NCBI RefSeq assembly: GCF_001632365.1
Contig: NW_024468513.1
Span: forward strand, 435,639 to 499,638
Source of the DNA: Laetiporus sulphureus 93-53
Lineage: Eukaryota; Basidiomycota; Agaricomycetes; Polyporales; Laetiporaceae
Reading direction: 5' to 3'
Length of the DNA: 64,000 nt
Positions 22,453-32,502 of the stretch are shown here, piece after piece. A program made the position numbers and the translations under genes. Every line of letters starts with the position of its first letter. Within the stretch, counting starts at the first letter, position 1. Under the pieces are notes generated by a model that did not search any database, was not told the DNA's origin, and saw only the letters and a program-made list of their open reading frames with translations.

Positions 22453-24391
22453 TCAAGAGATCTCGCGCGACCGCTTGCCGCGTGCAGGTAGATCATTCTT
22501 GAGCGTGCAGAAGAGAAAGTGACGGCGGGGACCAGTCGTCGCGCCTGCCACAGCAGCAACGCGCGCGCCAAGAGGCGCAGTATCGGTGCCGCTGCCTCGC
22601 ACGCCCAGCGAGAACATCCTATCGAACACTAGCGAGAAGACGACCGCATCAGCATGAACGATCCGCAAGTCAATGTGGAAACTGACAGGTTGCGATGAAG
22701 GCTTTTGCCGTTGTCTGGCAACTGAGATGCGTCAATGACAGAGGCGGGCTGATTCCCTCCAATGTGCGCAAATACCGAAATACCATGGAGGGCTGACAAG
22801 GGCCTGCGTCGTCGAGAATAACACTCAGCGACTGAACATTACCCAACATGCATCATTGAAGGGAGCTCACCAAAGCGATTGACGGCATGATACGCTTGCT
22901 TCCACTTCTCCTCCAGAAGGCGCGCGCAATTAGCTGGTTCGGGACAGGTCGCACACTGGGGTGATGGGTCGAATGATGCTCGGCGGGTCATACACGAACG
23001 GATACGGTCGACGTACGCATTGGTACTCCTTTGCAACCTGGACGAGACCGAGCTTGATCACGCGCTCGAGGAACCATGTTCGCCTGTGCATCATATCATC
23101 TCGCATCAGAATCGGTCTGTCACAAAAGGCAATGGGCAGCGAGAGTGCGACGCACCTCTTCTCGAGCTTCAAGAGTGTCTCTGGACTGAGCTGACGGAGC
23201 TCCTCGGGGCCCCAGCCCTCCGGATTGTCAAGCACGAAACGGCTCGCCTCGCGGTATAGTTCCTCCTCGCAAAAGAGCTCCGCGATACGCATCGCCTTGA
23301 GCGGGCGCCCTGCGGCGTGCGTGAGCAGAAAGGTGAGGCACTCGCGCTCGAGGGCGGAGACGTGCAGCTTGTGCGAGATGTTCATGAGCCCTTCGACGTT
23401 GTTCCATGTGATCGTGCAGACGAGACTAGGATTGCGAGAAGACGATATGAGTATGCATGAATGCGATAGGTGCGTTATAAGGACTCACTGTGGGTATACA
23501 TATTTAAGGAAATCGTGGAAAATGCTAGCCTGAACATGCTGTGAGGAGGCCATGTACATTATTCGAGCACATTCCTGTTCATACCTTCTCTTCCTTCAGA
23601 ATGATGATGGCCTCTGGTCTCTTCCCTTTGGCATATCGCTTAGCTTTCAACCCACTTGGTTCTGACGTCGATGGCTTGCTCTTCTCTCCGGACATCGCAG
23701 TCGCAAATGATGAAGTGCCGGCGCTCTCCAGCTTGTTCAGACTGCTTTCACGCGCCTTCGTCTTGTCCACGGGGCTTGGTTGTGCATCCACGTCCTTCTC
23801 CGAGGCAGAGTCCGCACCGAGGTCCAGGTCTTCCGGTTCTGCGTTCGGGTCGACAGGCGCGAACGTCAACTCAGGCGAGTCATCCAACTTGTGTCGGCTG
23901 CCCGGCACCGAGGGTGGTTGAGATATGGTCACGACGGAAGTGATGGATTGGGGCCTGCCCGTCTCGGCCCACTGACCGCTGAGAGCCGCCTGGAAGAAGG
24001 ACGAGGCAAAGTACAGCACCTCCTTGTGCGCCCTTGTCAACGAAGATGAACACACGACAAGCGTCCTGGCATACCCGGCGTGCGGGGCGTTCACTTACCA
24101 GAAGGTGGTCGCCTCGACGATGATCTTGACAGTACCGGGGAAGCGACTGTGCTCGGTGAACGTCTCGTCAATCTCGATGGGCTCTTCGAAATCGCCATCG
24201 ATGCTGAGTGCGGAAACCATCTCATCGGACTCGCACTCTTCGAGGTACCATGGGGGCGAGCCGGCAGATCGGAAGATGCCTGCGGCGGCAGCGTGAGTTT
24301 CGGTGGGCGAGCTGAGCGACGCGGAGGGGTTCATGGTGTTTGGACCGCGGGAGTTGCGGGCGATGAGGATGTGTGGAGGGTTCATGGCCAT
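22453..24391 (-). CDS. BTB/POZ domain protein
   Basis: Six exons (complement): 24099-24391, 23585-24032, 23489-23538, 22957-23425, 22871-22910 and 22453-22721, about 522 residues. The BTB core is split over the first four exons: TVKIIVEATTFW, AHKEVLYFASSFFQAALSGQW, a disordered acidic/Ser-rich insertion of about 110 residues, then SIFHDFLKYVYP and a BACK-like helical part (LERECLTFLLTHAAG, ELYREASRFVLDNPEGW). Such insertions within the BTB fold are common in Agaricomycete expansions of this family. Known BTB roles are dimerisation and substrate recruitment to Cul3 ligases; nothing here shows the partner. Start: ATG 24391 (MAMNPPHIL), although 24520 is in frame upstream. The last intron (22722-22870, about 149 nt) is longer than its neighbours, so the final junction is less certain. 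Confidence 0.82.
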
Positions 24392-24722
24392 GGTGGAGGG
24401 GAAGAGGAGAAACGCGTACGACTGCGACCGCCACAGCGCAGTATGATCGTAGCGAGCGTTACGCCTCCCGCGCGTAACCATCTCTTGCAGTTCGCCGTGT
24501 CCACTCGTCCTGTGCGACATGCGAGCGACTTTATAGAATTCATGTGAGCATTAGGGATTCCGAGTCCACACATTGACAGTATCGCAACTTCATACTGTCA
24601 CACCACGAACTCTCAGGGATGCCAGTCTGTCCGAAGACACCGACTAGATCTCCAATGGTAACAGCAAACCTATAGCTAAGCAAATAAACATGGTAAGCAT
24701 CGATGACCCCCCGTGCATCCGT
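24392..24722. other. BTB promoter and RPA43 3' flank
   Basis: A 331-bp spacer between the BTB start and the RPA43 stop (both on the minus strand). No gene seen. Confidence 0.5.
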
Positions 24723-25937
24723 CTATGCCTTCTTTTTCTTCTTGCCTTTACGTCCCCCGGCATCAACCCCACCAGCACCCTCTCCTCCCTTCGCCTCTTT
24801 CCGTCTGCGTCTCTGATCCCTCTTTGCTTCCTTCTCCTCCTGTTTCCGTAACTCTGCCTCCCGTGCCTTCGCTTGATCCCCCATCCGCCCAAGCAGTTCG
24901 AATGTATCAACCTCACTACCGTCGTCCTCGTTGATCTCCTCAACCGGATGAAATTCATCAACTCCGGGCTCGTCTCGCACATCCGTAGTTGCAGCGACTG
25001 TTTGTCTGGGGACATGTTCAGGTGAGAATGGATCAGGCTGGATCGATCCGACGAGGGACAGCATTCGGTTAGCTATTGTGAGACTGCAGATAGACATTAG
25101 AGAATAGTCGAGGATTGGACGACGTCACACACCCAACGACTGTGAATTCCAGAAAGCCATGGCTGTCTCCAAGTCTAACTCCTGTGAGCTTGTGCACCCA
25201 CCGGCCGTTTCCTCCCACCTGCTCCGTCTCACCATCCTGCGTGCCGGTTTTTTCATCAGCAATTGCTGCGCCAAACTCTGGGTCATTCTCTGCAGGCCCG
25301 TATTCAAACTCCCACTGATCCTCGGGTATATGGTGCCGGGGTATTGAGACGTTGAACGTTCGGCGCAGGAGCAACGCGACGTGGCCTGGCGAGCAAAGAT
25401 TGACCTTGCCCACTGCAGAAGTGGGGTTAGGCAGCGTGATCATGCAAGTAACCCATGCTGTTGACGTACCAAGTTTCATGCCAATCTGCGGACTCCATAC
25501 CGTTGTGTTAAACGCTACTCGGCAATTCGCAAAAGGACAGTCCGCCTTGATAGTCGCCATCGAGTCCAAAAAACTCAGCTCATCATGAGCGAGCATGACA
25601 CCCTGCAGCGCGGGGATATACCTAAAGGCCGCACGAGCCTTCCCACTTACTTGAGATGGCTCAACCAGATAAATGACGATGCACACCTCATGAGCAATGA
25701 GTCCAGCATCTCCTCTACACCTTTCCTTAAGTTGTTCGCAAACACAGGCGGGATGGACACAGACATCGTCGCCTGTATGACGCGGAACTCACTCCCGTCG
25801 TCCGTCGCGCGTGTCTTGCCCTTGTCTCGCTTCGTCTTATCCTTCTTTGCACGCTTGGTAGAGGGCTCTGCGACCAGCCCGATATCCGCCACAGCATGCT
25901 TGCGCTTTTTCGCCTTCTTTTCGAGGATTTTATTCAT
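24723..25937 (-). CDS. RPA43: RNA polymerase I subunit RPA43
   Basis: Four exons (complement): 25687-25937, 25470-25621, 25133-25412 and 24723-25083; 347 residues with all phases consistent. Seen: VSIPPVFANNLRKGVEEMLDSLLMR, then YIPALQGVMLAH, IKADCPFANCRVAFN, VWSPQIGMKLVGKVNLCSPGHV and FNVSIPRHHIP...WEFEYGPAENDPEFG. These are the N-terminal Rpb7-N-like and OB-fold blocks of the Pol I stalk subunit A43, which pairs with A14 and contacts Rrn3 for rDNA transcription initiation. The N-terminus is a K/R-rich nuclear-localisation-type stretch and the C-terminus is an acidic then KKKKKA-type basic tail. It is divergent from PAM16 with 242 bp between start codons, so the two probably share a promoter. 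Confidence 0.95.
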
Positions 25938-26179
25938 GAGCGACTAGAGCAGGTCGTAAAGCAGAACGGCAAGTAAGTGCAGCGCGTCGGTAGGAGGTGC
26001 ACGATTGTCGATCAGAAATTTTGAAGCGTTTCCTCACGTGCGTGCCGGGGCCACTTACCACTTACGCGCATCGCTCGCCGCTCGTCGGACATCATTCCAA
26101 TTCTTCTGCATTCAAAACGATCATACATAGTTCTCTTTCCCTCCTCCCGCCTTTAAAAGCCTGACGCTCGCGTCTGCTG
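25938..26179. promoter_or_regulatory. bidirectional promoter RPA43/PAM16
   Basis: 242 bp separate the two divergent start codons. A TTTAAAAG element near 26150, about 30 bp from the PAM16 ATG, and CT-rich stretches are visible. Shared growth-linked control is an inference. Confidence 0.5.
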
Positions 26180-26865
26180 ATGGTGTGTTGCCTTTCAAGC
26201 GAATCTGCATGCAAGCCGGCTGATGCGGTTGTCTTTCAGTCGTCTCCCAAAGCCCTGGTACAGCTGGTGGTCATTGGGGCACAGAGCTTCGTAAAGGCGT
26301 TTGTCGCGGCGGGAAGGCAAGCACATAGAAGTGCGTTGCATACCACAGGTTTTTGGAATAGAGATGAAATCAATCGCGACCCTTAGATATTCAACATCGA
26401 CCGGAGGGTGGAATAAGCGGCGATGCAGCGGGCGTCGGGAATGCCACAACGGGTTCCATAACGGACAAAATCACCCGGGAACACAGGATGACAGCCGAAG
26501 AAGCCAGGATGATCTTGAACGTTAAGAAGGATGATCCATTAGAGAGGATCCTTCAGGTGCGCCGTTAATAGTTGTCCACAGCACCAGGTGCTCATTCCAA
26601 GCCTCCTCAATTCTTGTAGCATTACCAACACCTCTTCAAAGCAAACTCGCCACCGCCGCCACCACCAAAGCCTGTGCCCGGCCAAAGAGTGCCGCCTCCT
26701 CCCGCGTATTCGCATTACCTCCAGTCCAAAGTCGTGCGTGCCCGCGAACGGATAGAGGCGGAACTCAAGGTGGGCGAGCAGCCATCGGCTTCAACAACAG
26801 ATGCCCCGCCGCCACCACCACCGCCGTCCTCATCATCCTCTGGACCGAAAGACCAGTCAAGCTGA
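26180..26865 (+). CDS. PAM16: PAM16/TIM16 presequence translocase motor subunit
   Basis: Four exons: 26180-26182, 26240-26330, 26429-26556 and 26620-26865; 155 residues. The first intron begins directly after the ATG, so the first coding exon is only the start codon. Seen: SSPKALVQLVVIGAQSFVKAF (membrane-anchoring helix), AAGRQAHR, then MTAEEARMILNVKK, ERILQHYQHLFKAN, and HYLQSKVVRARERIEAEL. Pam16 is a degenerate J-protein on the matrix side of the TIM23 complex that pairs with Pam18 and restrains stimulation of mtHsp70. Between HLFKAN and HYLQSK, where the HPD loop is replaced by DKE in yeast, this protein carries a proline-rich insertion (SPPPPPPKPVPG...PPPPAYS). The C-terminal tail is Pro/Ser-rich. 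Confidence 0.93.
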
Positions 26866-27137
26866 CTGGATATGATCGGATCCGCTAGACGTATTACATC
26901 TGTAGTATCATTTGCACCTCTATCACCCCCCATTCACAGGACTATCGCAATGACGGAGTCGACGCATGCCACATAGTGGCACACCTTCCATACTTATCGC
27001 GACGCCAATTTTAGAGTATACGTTTCGATGTAGGTAAGCTGTATCTGAATCTGTCGGATGGGGTACATGCAGTTCCGCAAAATTGACAATCATAGATCCA
27101 AGAACAAGCTATCTTCGTTTTTTGAGGCTCTGCCCGA

Positions 27138-27490
27138 TCACCCCGAGAAGGTGCTCAAAAGGCCGGCTATGGCGCCGCCGGCGACTGCACACAGTGATAT
27201 GCCGCCGATGCCCAAGCCTGCCATAGCGACGCTTTGGGCGGCAGCAAAGAAGGAGCCCGCCGCTACGGATCCTATAGCTGCCTGTGCAGCTGCCGCAGCG
27301 GTGCCTTTGCAGCTCGACATCAGCATTTGAAAGGATTTGAAGATGACTCCGTGGACTTGCCTGCAATAACCCCCGTAGCAGCGATACCGAAGATGGCAAG
27401 TCCTGCATATATGCAAGACGGAATTACAATGCATGCTATCAATGCCCCAGCCGCTATCCATAGCCCCAGCTTCTGCCATCTCCCTAGCGC
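27138..27490 (-). CDS. ISG12 (IFI6/IFI27)-like small membrane protein
   Basis: Two exons are clear (complement of about 27490-27361 and 27304-27138). The first encodes a hydrophobic span LGLWIAAGALIACIVIP followed by YAGLAIFGIAATGVIAG. The second continues GTAAAAAQAAIGSVAAGSFF and then AVAGGAIAGLLSTF, ending at TGA 27138-27140. The Gly/Ala-rich pattern (AxGxxAGSxxAxxQS) matches the IFI6/IFI27 (ISG12) family, which in animals localises to mitochondrial or ER membranes and is expanded in mushroom fungi. The junction only works as a GC-AG intron: CAG|GCAAGT donor, 56-nt intron 27305-27360, which restores VIAG-TAAAAAQ. I could not place the start codon. The TM frame has an in-frame stop upstream, so a further 5' exon is expected. 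Function in fungi is unknown to me. Confidence 0.65.
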
Positions 27491-29049
27491 CACTGCAGTA
27501 TGCTCATTGGTGATGTGAACTTATGACCATAAAGGCGGCTCACTTTTTTAAGAATGCTTGTTATGAGTTGATATCCGCAATGAGTTGAGAGGGTAAGTTG
27601 GGGGGGGATATACTCGGCACTCGACCGTCCAGTTTTTAAAGCGTACTAGGAAGAAGCCTGTCATCCCGAACTCAATCACTCGCCGACTGCATACTCTGCG
27701 TATTATGTACTGGGAATCGCCGCTTTCGGCACCTTAGATGCGCAAGTGAGTTGCCTTATACGTGTAAAATTCGTACATGTAATCGGAATGTGTAGATTGA
27801 AAAACACGCGGTGGCCTGCGGCATTCGGATCGTTACATTGCTGAATATTATAAACCAGTCGACCTCTCCAAGCCAAAACCGGAGCGAGGCTGCTACATGC
27901 CAGCAATAGGGATCAAAGCGCCGAAGTCCGCGGCGGCAAACTGAGCTCCAGAGGCAGCAGGCCCTGACTCAACAAGTCAGACATTACAGTCAAACATTAG
28001 CACGTCACAGAGTTTGGATTAAAAGGAAAACACAGACTGGCCGTAGGTTTATCAGGAGCAGTATTCCCCGCACTCCGGGATCCCATACCAAGACACCCAG
28101 TAACGGGTGATAGAATCCATCCTACGATGGACTTGAGACTTATGATCTGATGCGGCAGCAACGGTTGTAAACGGATCGAACAACGACCTCTTAAGCGCTG
28201 ACTTGCCCGATAGTTTGCAGTTGAACGGGGTGCTCGCTCGAGGACGAAGTCGTACAGAGTTTGGTCAACGAATGACATCGCGAATGACATTCGTATATAT
28301 GTCATTTGAACCCGACATCGTTACCAAACTCAATCATTGGCCCCATGCCGATGTCGCTCGGGAGCGTGGTCTCTATCGCAGTATGGTCGCTTATTCAACG
28401 TAGCGCACTTTGAACCGGGTGGAGCCCGTATGAGCGAAGTAACGAGCGCGAAAGGAAATGGTAAGCAACAGGTCATCGGATATGGCACGAGCTCACTCAT
28501 TGTCCAGTTGCTAAACAGGTGGTCGCATCAGTCCGTATTCAACAATGAATTCCCCTCATTCAGAGCGCTGCATTTTAAAATGGGGATAAATCTCAAACGA
28601 CGGGCAGCACGCGAATGATCTCGGACGTCGGGATTGGGTCCGTCGAAGACGGCCAAGCATTCCATACCTGGCCGATAATTGCGGAATCGCGCGCATATTT
28701 GCGACGAATGTCATACCTTTTGAATAAGTGCGATACAGTCGGTAATGATCAAGCATTCCTGGGTAACAGGTGCACACATCCTCTGGAAACTGGTAGGAGG
28801 TTATCATCTGTCGATTCGTGTGCGAGGAAGCTGGTCACTGCTGTTAAACAGACAAAATCTTCCAATAGGGCGTACCGCAAAAGTAATGCTTATGGTTCCG
28901 CTTCTCTGTCAGTTGACTTTCACGCAGATACTGCATGCAAGCTGGGTAAATAATTGAGGTGGTACATGTATGATAGGGCAGGCGTGATCTGGGACTGGAG
29001 TAGGTTTAGTTAAGATACATTCGGTAAAGAACACATCCCAGTGAAACGG
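27491..29049. other. intergenic region, no supported gene
   Basis: About 1.5 kb without recognisable coding frames. Several 60-100-codon ORFs exist on both strands but lack motifs. It includes a G run near 27600 and AT-rich sequence typical of spacer. Confidence 0.5.
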
Positions 29050-31015
29050 TCACATAATGCATAATTCACCGGCGGCGACTGCATTCGCAGGCTTTACATC
29101 CTCGCGCGAAATAGAGTCGATGCGACCCAAGTTGTCTAACGGACCAATGCTCGCAGATGGACGATCGCTCGCAAAATGCAATGACAGAGAGGCCAAGACT
29201 ATACTCCGGGCTTCGCCAGTCTCACGTAAGGACTTACGTGCGTTCAACCTAAAACAAGGACCCATAGATGAGCATTGCAGACATCTCGAGCACGCAAATA
29301 GCCCGCGAACTTACAACGCCAAGTATGAGTTGACGTACACTGTGACAATGACAATAATCAAGCTGCAAGAACTGGTGAATTCGTGAGACGTACAACTCAT
29401 GAGCGGAATTTCGAACGCAGAAACTGCGAACGTCTGAGGCAGAGTTGCCATCTGGTCGAGAAGCGTCGAGCATGAAGCCAGGTAAGCGATAAAGCCACTG
29501 AGCCGCTGCATTGGCATACTACACGCACCATAATGATAGCCATGATGGAACAAAAGCTGTTACAGTGTGACAGCGTTGACATTAGCGATGCAGAGCTACC
29601 ATTCTAGCGTGTCAACGTACCCAGTCAGCATCCCCGTGCTCAATATGTATATTATGAGCGTTGAAACCATCGTTTCAGTCCTAAAAGATTGTCATGTTTA
29701 CAAGGTCTACCGCTGAGTTCGGAAACGTACTGTTTCACGCCAGTGCGGGTGTACATAAGAAGTAGAATCAATGAGATGGCGATGAAGGTGTCGGCCCCCG
29801 CCCAGATGGACAATGGCACATAGGTTAGCCACTGCACCATCATGGGATAGTTCGAGAACGATTCGACCATATTGTTAGCATGCGCATTTACGGAATATTC
29901 ATTGCCAATGAAGACACTTAAGGCCTTCAGATAAGGAAAACGCTCTTCCTCACCTTCGTGTCGAGCAGATAGGCTGGGCTGACATGATTTGCTGTTTTTC
30001 CTCTAGACAGAAACTGGTGAGCTATGGAGTCGACGGACATTAAGGCAAAACCAAGGCATGGGCGTGCACTCACAGTTCGAAACAAGCCTCTAGTCCCATT
30101 GAGAATCAGAGACACCATTACGTGATCGCTACGTTTACTTACCTAGTGTGGCTGCTGCGTTCGGTACAATACTGTTTGCTCAATGTAAGGCGTCGCATAG
30201 GAAGGTCGACACTTACCGTATCCCGCAAGAACGGAGCTAGACTACGTAACAAGTATAATGATGCGAATCAAAGCCTTCATGATTGTACTCACTGCGACAA
30301 TTGGTACAATAGTCCAGCGTCGAGAACACGGGTGCAGACTTGAACATACTGTGTACGCCTCTTCAGCACATGATCTGCGGATCGGACGCAATACCCACAT
30401 CTCCAAACTCTCACTAAGAACAAACTAAGATTGCAGGAGACCCCTCAGTCGTCGCATTCATCTATTGATGGCTTACTTACGTGTGCACAAAGGATACGCA
30501 TATTGCCTGCAAGTCCACAGCATGAGATTGTTGCCGCAACGGATTTGGTTGAAAATTAGCAAAGCTCACGCAAAGAATCTCTTCAGCCTGATCACAGCCC
30601 ACGTTTAGATAACGAGTCGTGAATGCAATGATGAGGATCGGGAAACTCACGTTATAGCTCCATACCACGCTTGAGAAAACAGAAGGGTCCCAAGCATCAT
30701 GGACAACGAAGTACCACCACAAGATATGAAACGACAACGCCAGGTGGGCAGCATCAATGAGCCTAGGCAAAGCATGATCAATGGCCTATGCGAGATAATT
30801 CTTGAACATGCCATAAAAGAAAGACCGAAATCTTCAGCCACTTTGGGTCACTGCCGTATTGCTGGTAGTATATGAAGACTTGGAGGTTGGTAACTCCAAA
30901 CAATCTGGAATACCGGTCCATGAGACGCAGAGTTTGCCAACAACAATGAAACACACATTGCAGTCGCAAAAACTCCTACCAAGTTGGTGCCGAAGGTTCC
31001 CGCAAGGCTAGTCAT
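29050..31015 (-). CDS. DUF6534-type multi-pass membrane protein
   Basis: A multi-exon gene of the Agaricomycete DUF6534 family. Recognised pieces in order: start MTSLAGTFGTNLVGVFATA (ATG 31015), LFGVTNLQVFIYYQQYGSDPKWLKIS, LIDAAHLALSFHILWWYFVV, a middle part I could not join fully (about 30000-30600), WAGADTFIAISLILLLMYTRTG, TETMVSTLIIYILSTGMLTG, IIVIVTVYVNSYLALLNARKSLRE and a Ser-rich tail ending at TGA 29050-29052. Family members have seven predicted spans and the DUF6534 domain near the C-terminus; no molecular function is established. The exon 2/exon 3 junction needs a GC-AG intron (30763-30811, 49 nt) to give VFLLW-LIDAAH. The middle exons have weaker coding signal, so partial decay cannot be excluded. 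Confidence 0.72.
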
Positions 31016-32502
31016 CTATATGAATGGCTACGTGCGCGAGGTGGAGATACGGGTGGGAGCACCAGGGGGAGACAAGACGATATATAGTGGCTGACAACCG
31101 AATCGTGCATGTCGGAGTCGATAGCGTGTTTGTCGCTGCATACAACGTTTAACTCGCGATTATGATCTCGCAGAGCGTTAGCGTTAGAACTGTCAAAGAG
31201 AGCGATCTTAACGCTTGAACCTCGTGCAGCAATGAGCATCGATCACCTTCCAACTGTTCGAACATCCAGATAAAACCTGATATAGGTCCACCAGGGCACA
31301 GGTAATCAGCGAAATATCAGTATCCTTGACTCATCACCGGCTCAGGGATCGCGTGGAACATCTGTCCGATCACCAGCGTCCTAGTGCAGCTTTAAAACGT
31401 GCGGGATTCGCGCAAAGTTCACTGTCATGGATATCACAATGGCATATTTGCCTGGCTGTCAGCAGCTCGCGACAACACGGCCTCTCGGAAGACTGCAAGT
31501 CCGAACCCAAGCCCTTCTCCCCAAAGATGATGGGGATAAGAGTCGTGCAAGTTGCGATAATGAGCAAAAGGGAAGCCGATACTTCAAACAGAATGTGAAT
31601 CCGAGTTCGAAGGAAACCGCTTGGGGAGGGTCACCGCTCGGCGATACATCTCCCCGGCATGCTGATCGACGTGCTGCATGTGGAATTTCCTCACACCTAG
31701 GAACGGATGGTATGGAGGAGCAAGATATCAAGAGGCTCACTGGAAAGCGACAATCTACCACGGTAGTGTGAGGAGAGATCGACTGCTCCGGATAAAAGAA
31801 GAGTGCCCATGTCCTGGCGTCACGCGTGTCATTATTGTCTGTTTACCATTCGTGTTCTCCCTTCCCAGAAAGCAAGGCAAATTTCAAGGTACTTTTATGT
31901 AAACATAAACTTCCAATGAGTGCCAGTGCAACCGGCAGAATCCGAGACCTGGGGTTAGGGAGGGAGCCTTAACGCACGAATTCGACCTGCGGTCGAGAAC
32001 TCTATAAGCTGTGCCCCCCCCCCCCCCCCTTGGTGCTGGGAGAAACAAGAGGGAATGTTGTGGCAGCGATGAACCGTGAGAATTTGATGAAGTACCAATA
32101 ATGTGGCCTTCAGGTAAGCGCCGGCGCATTAATGCTAGTAAGAACCGCTGGATATCGGGATAGAGTACATTGTGGACAACGAGGAGATTTAGCTAGTCAG
32201 ATATGAAACTGCAGTAGCTTCTTTTATTGAGTTCTGTAGAGGTGTTGCACGTAACATTATTGTGGTCGTTGCATAGCCCACGTTGAACAAGGTCCATGAG
32301 GCTAGACAAGCCACGTGGGTAGGCTCTTGTTCCTGTCGGAGGTGGCCACAGAACGCCCGCGCTCACGCTGCCACTCCCGTCAGTCTTGTTTCAGTTCCAA
32401 CGTCGTCCTTTTCGTCCGCCATCCACCTGAACTCCTTGCTACAAACGACGACTTCACGAGTTCTCCAGCCCGCAGACATCAGACTTTCGGTGAGAAACCA
32501 TC
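31016..32502. other. intergenic region with a C16 tract
   Basis: About 1.5 kb upstream of ELL. No supported gene. It carries a 16-C homopolymer at 32014-32029. The last 250 bp before 32503 are the likely ELL promoter/5' leader, with open but motif-free frames. Confidence 0.5.
32014..32029 (+). repeat. poly-C homopolymer (C16)
   Basis: Sixteen consecutive C residues in non-coding sequence. The length is likely unstable and prone to sequencing error. Confidence 0.95.

Noticed and set aside
22453..24391. BTB protein as a Whi2-like partner of the Psr phosphatases
   Set aside because: Whi2 does contain a BTB-like fold, but this protein has the general mushroom BTB layout and no Whi2 signature I can recognise. 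Proximity alone is not evidence.
32014..32029. Poly-C as telomeric or replication-origin signal
   Set aside because: It is a pure homopolymer without TTAGGG-like units and sits between ordinary genes.
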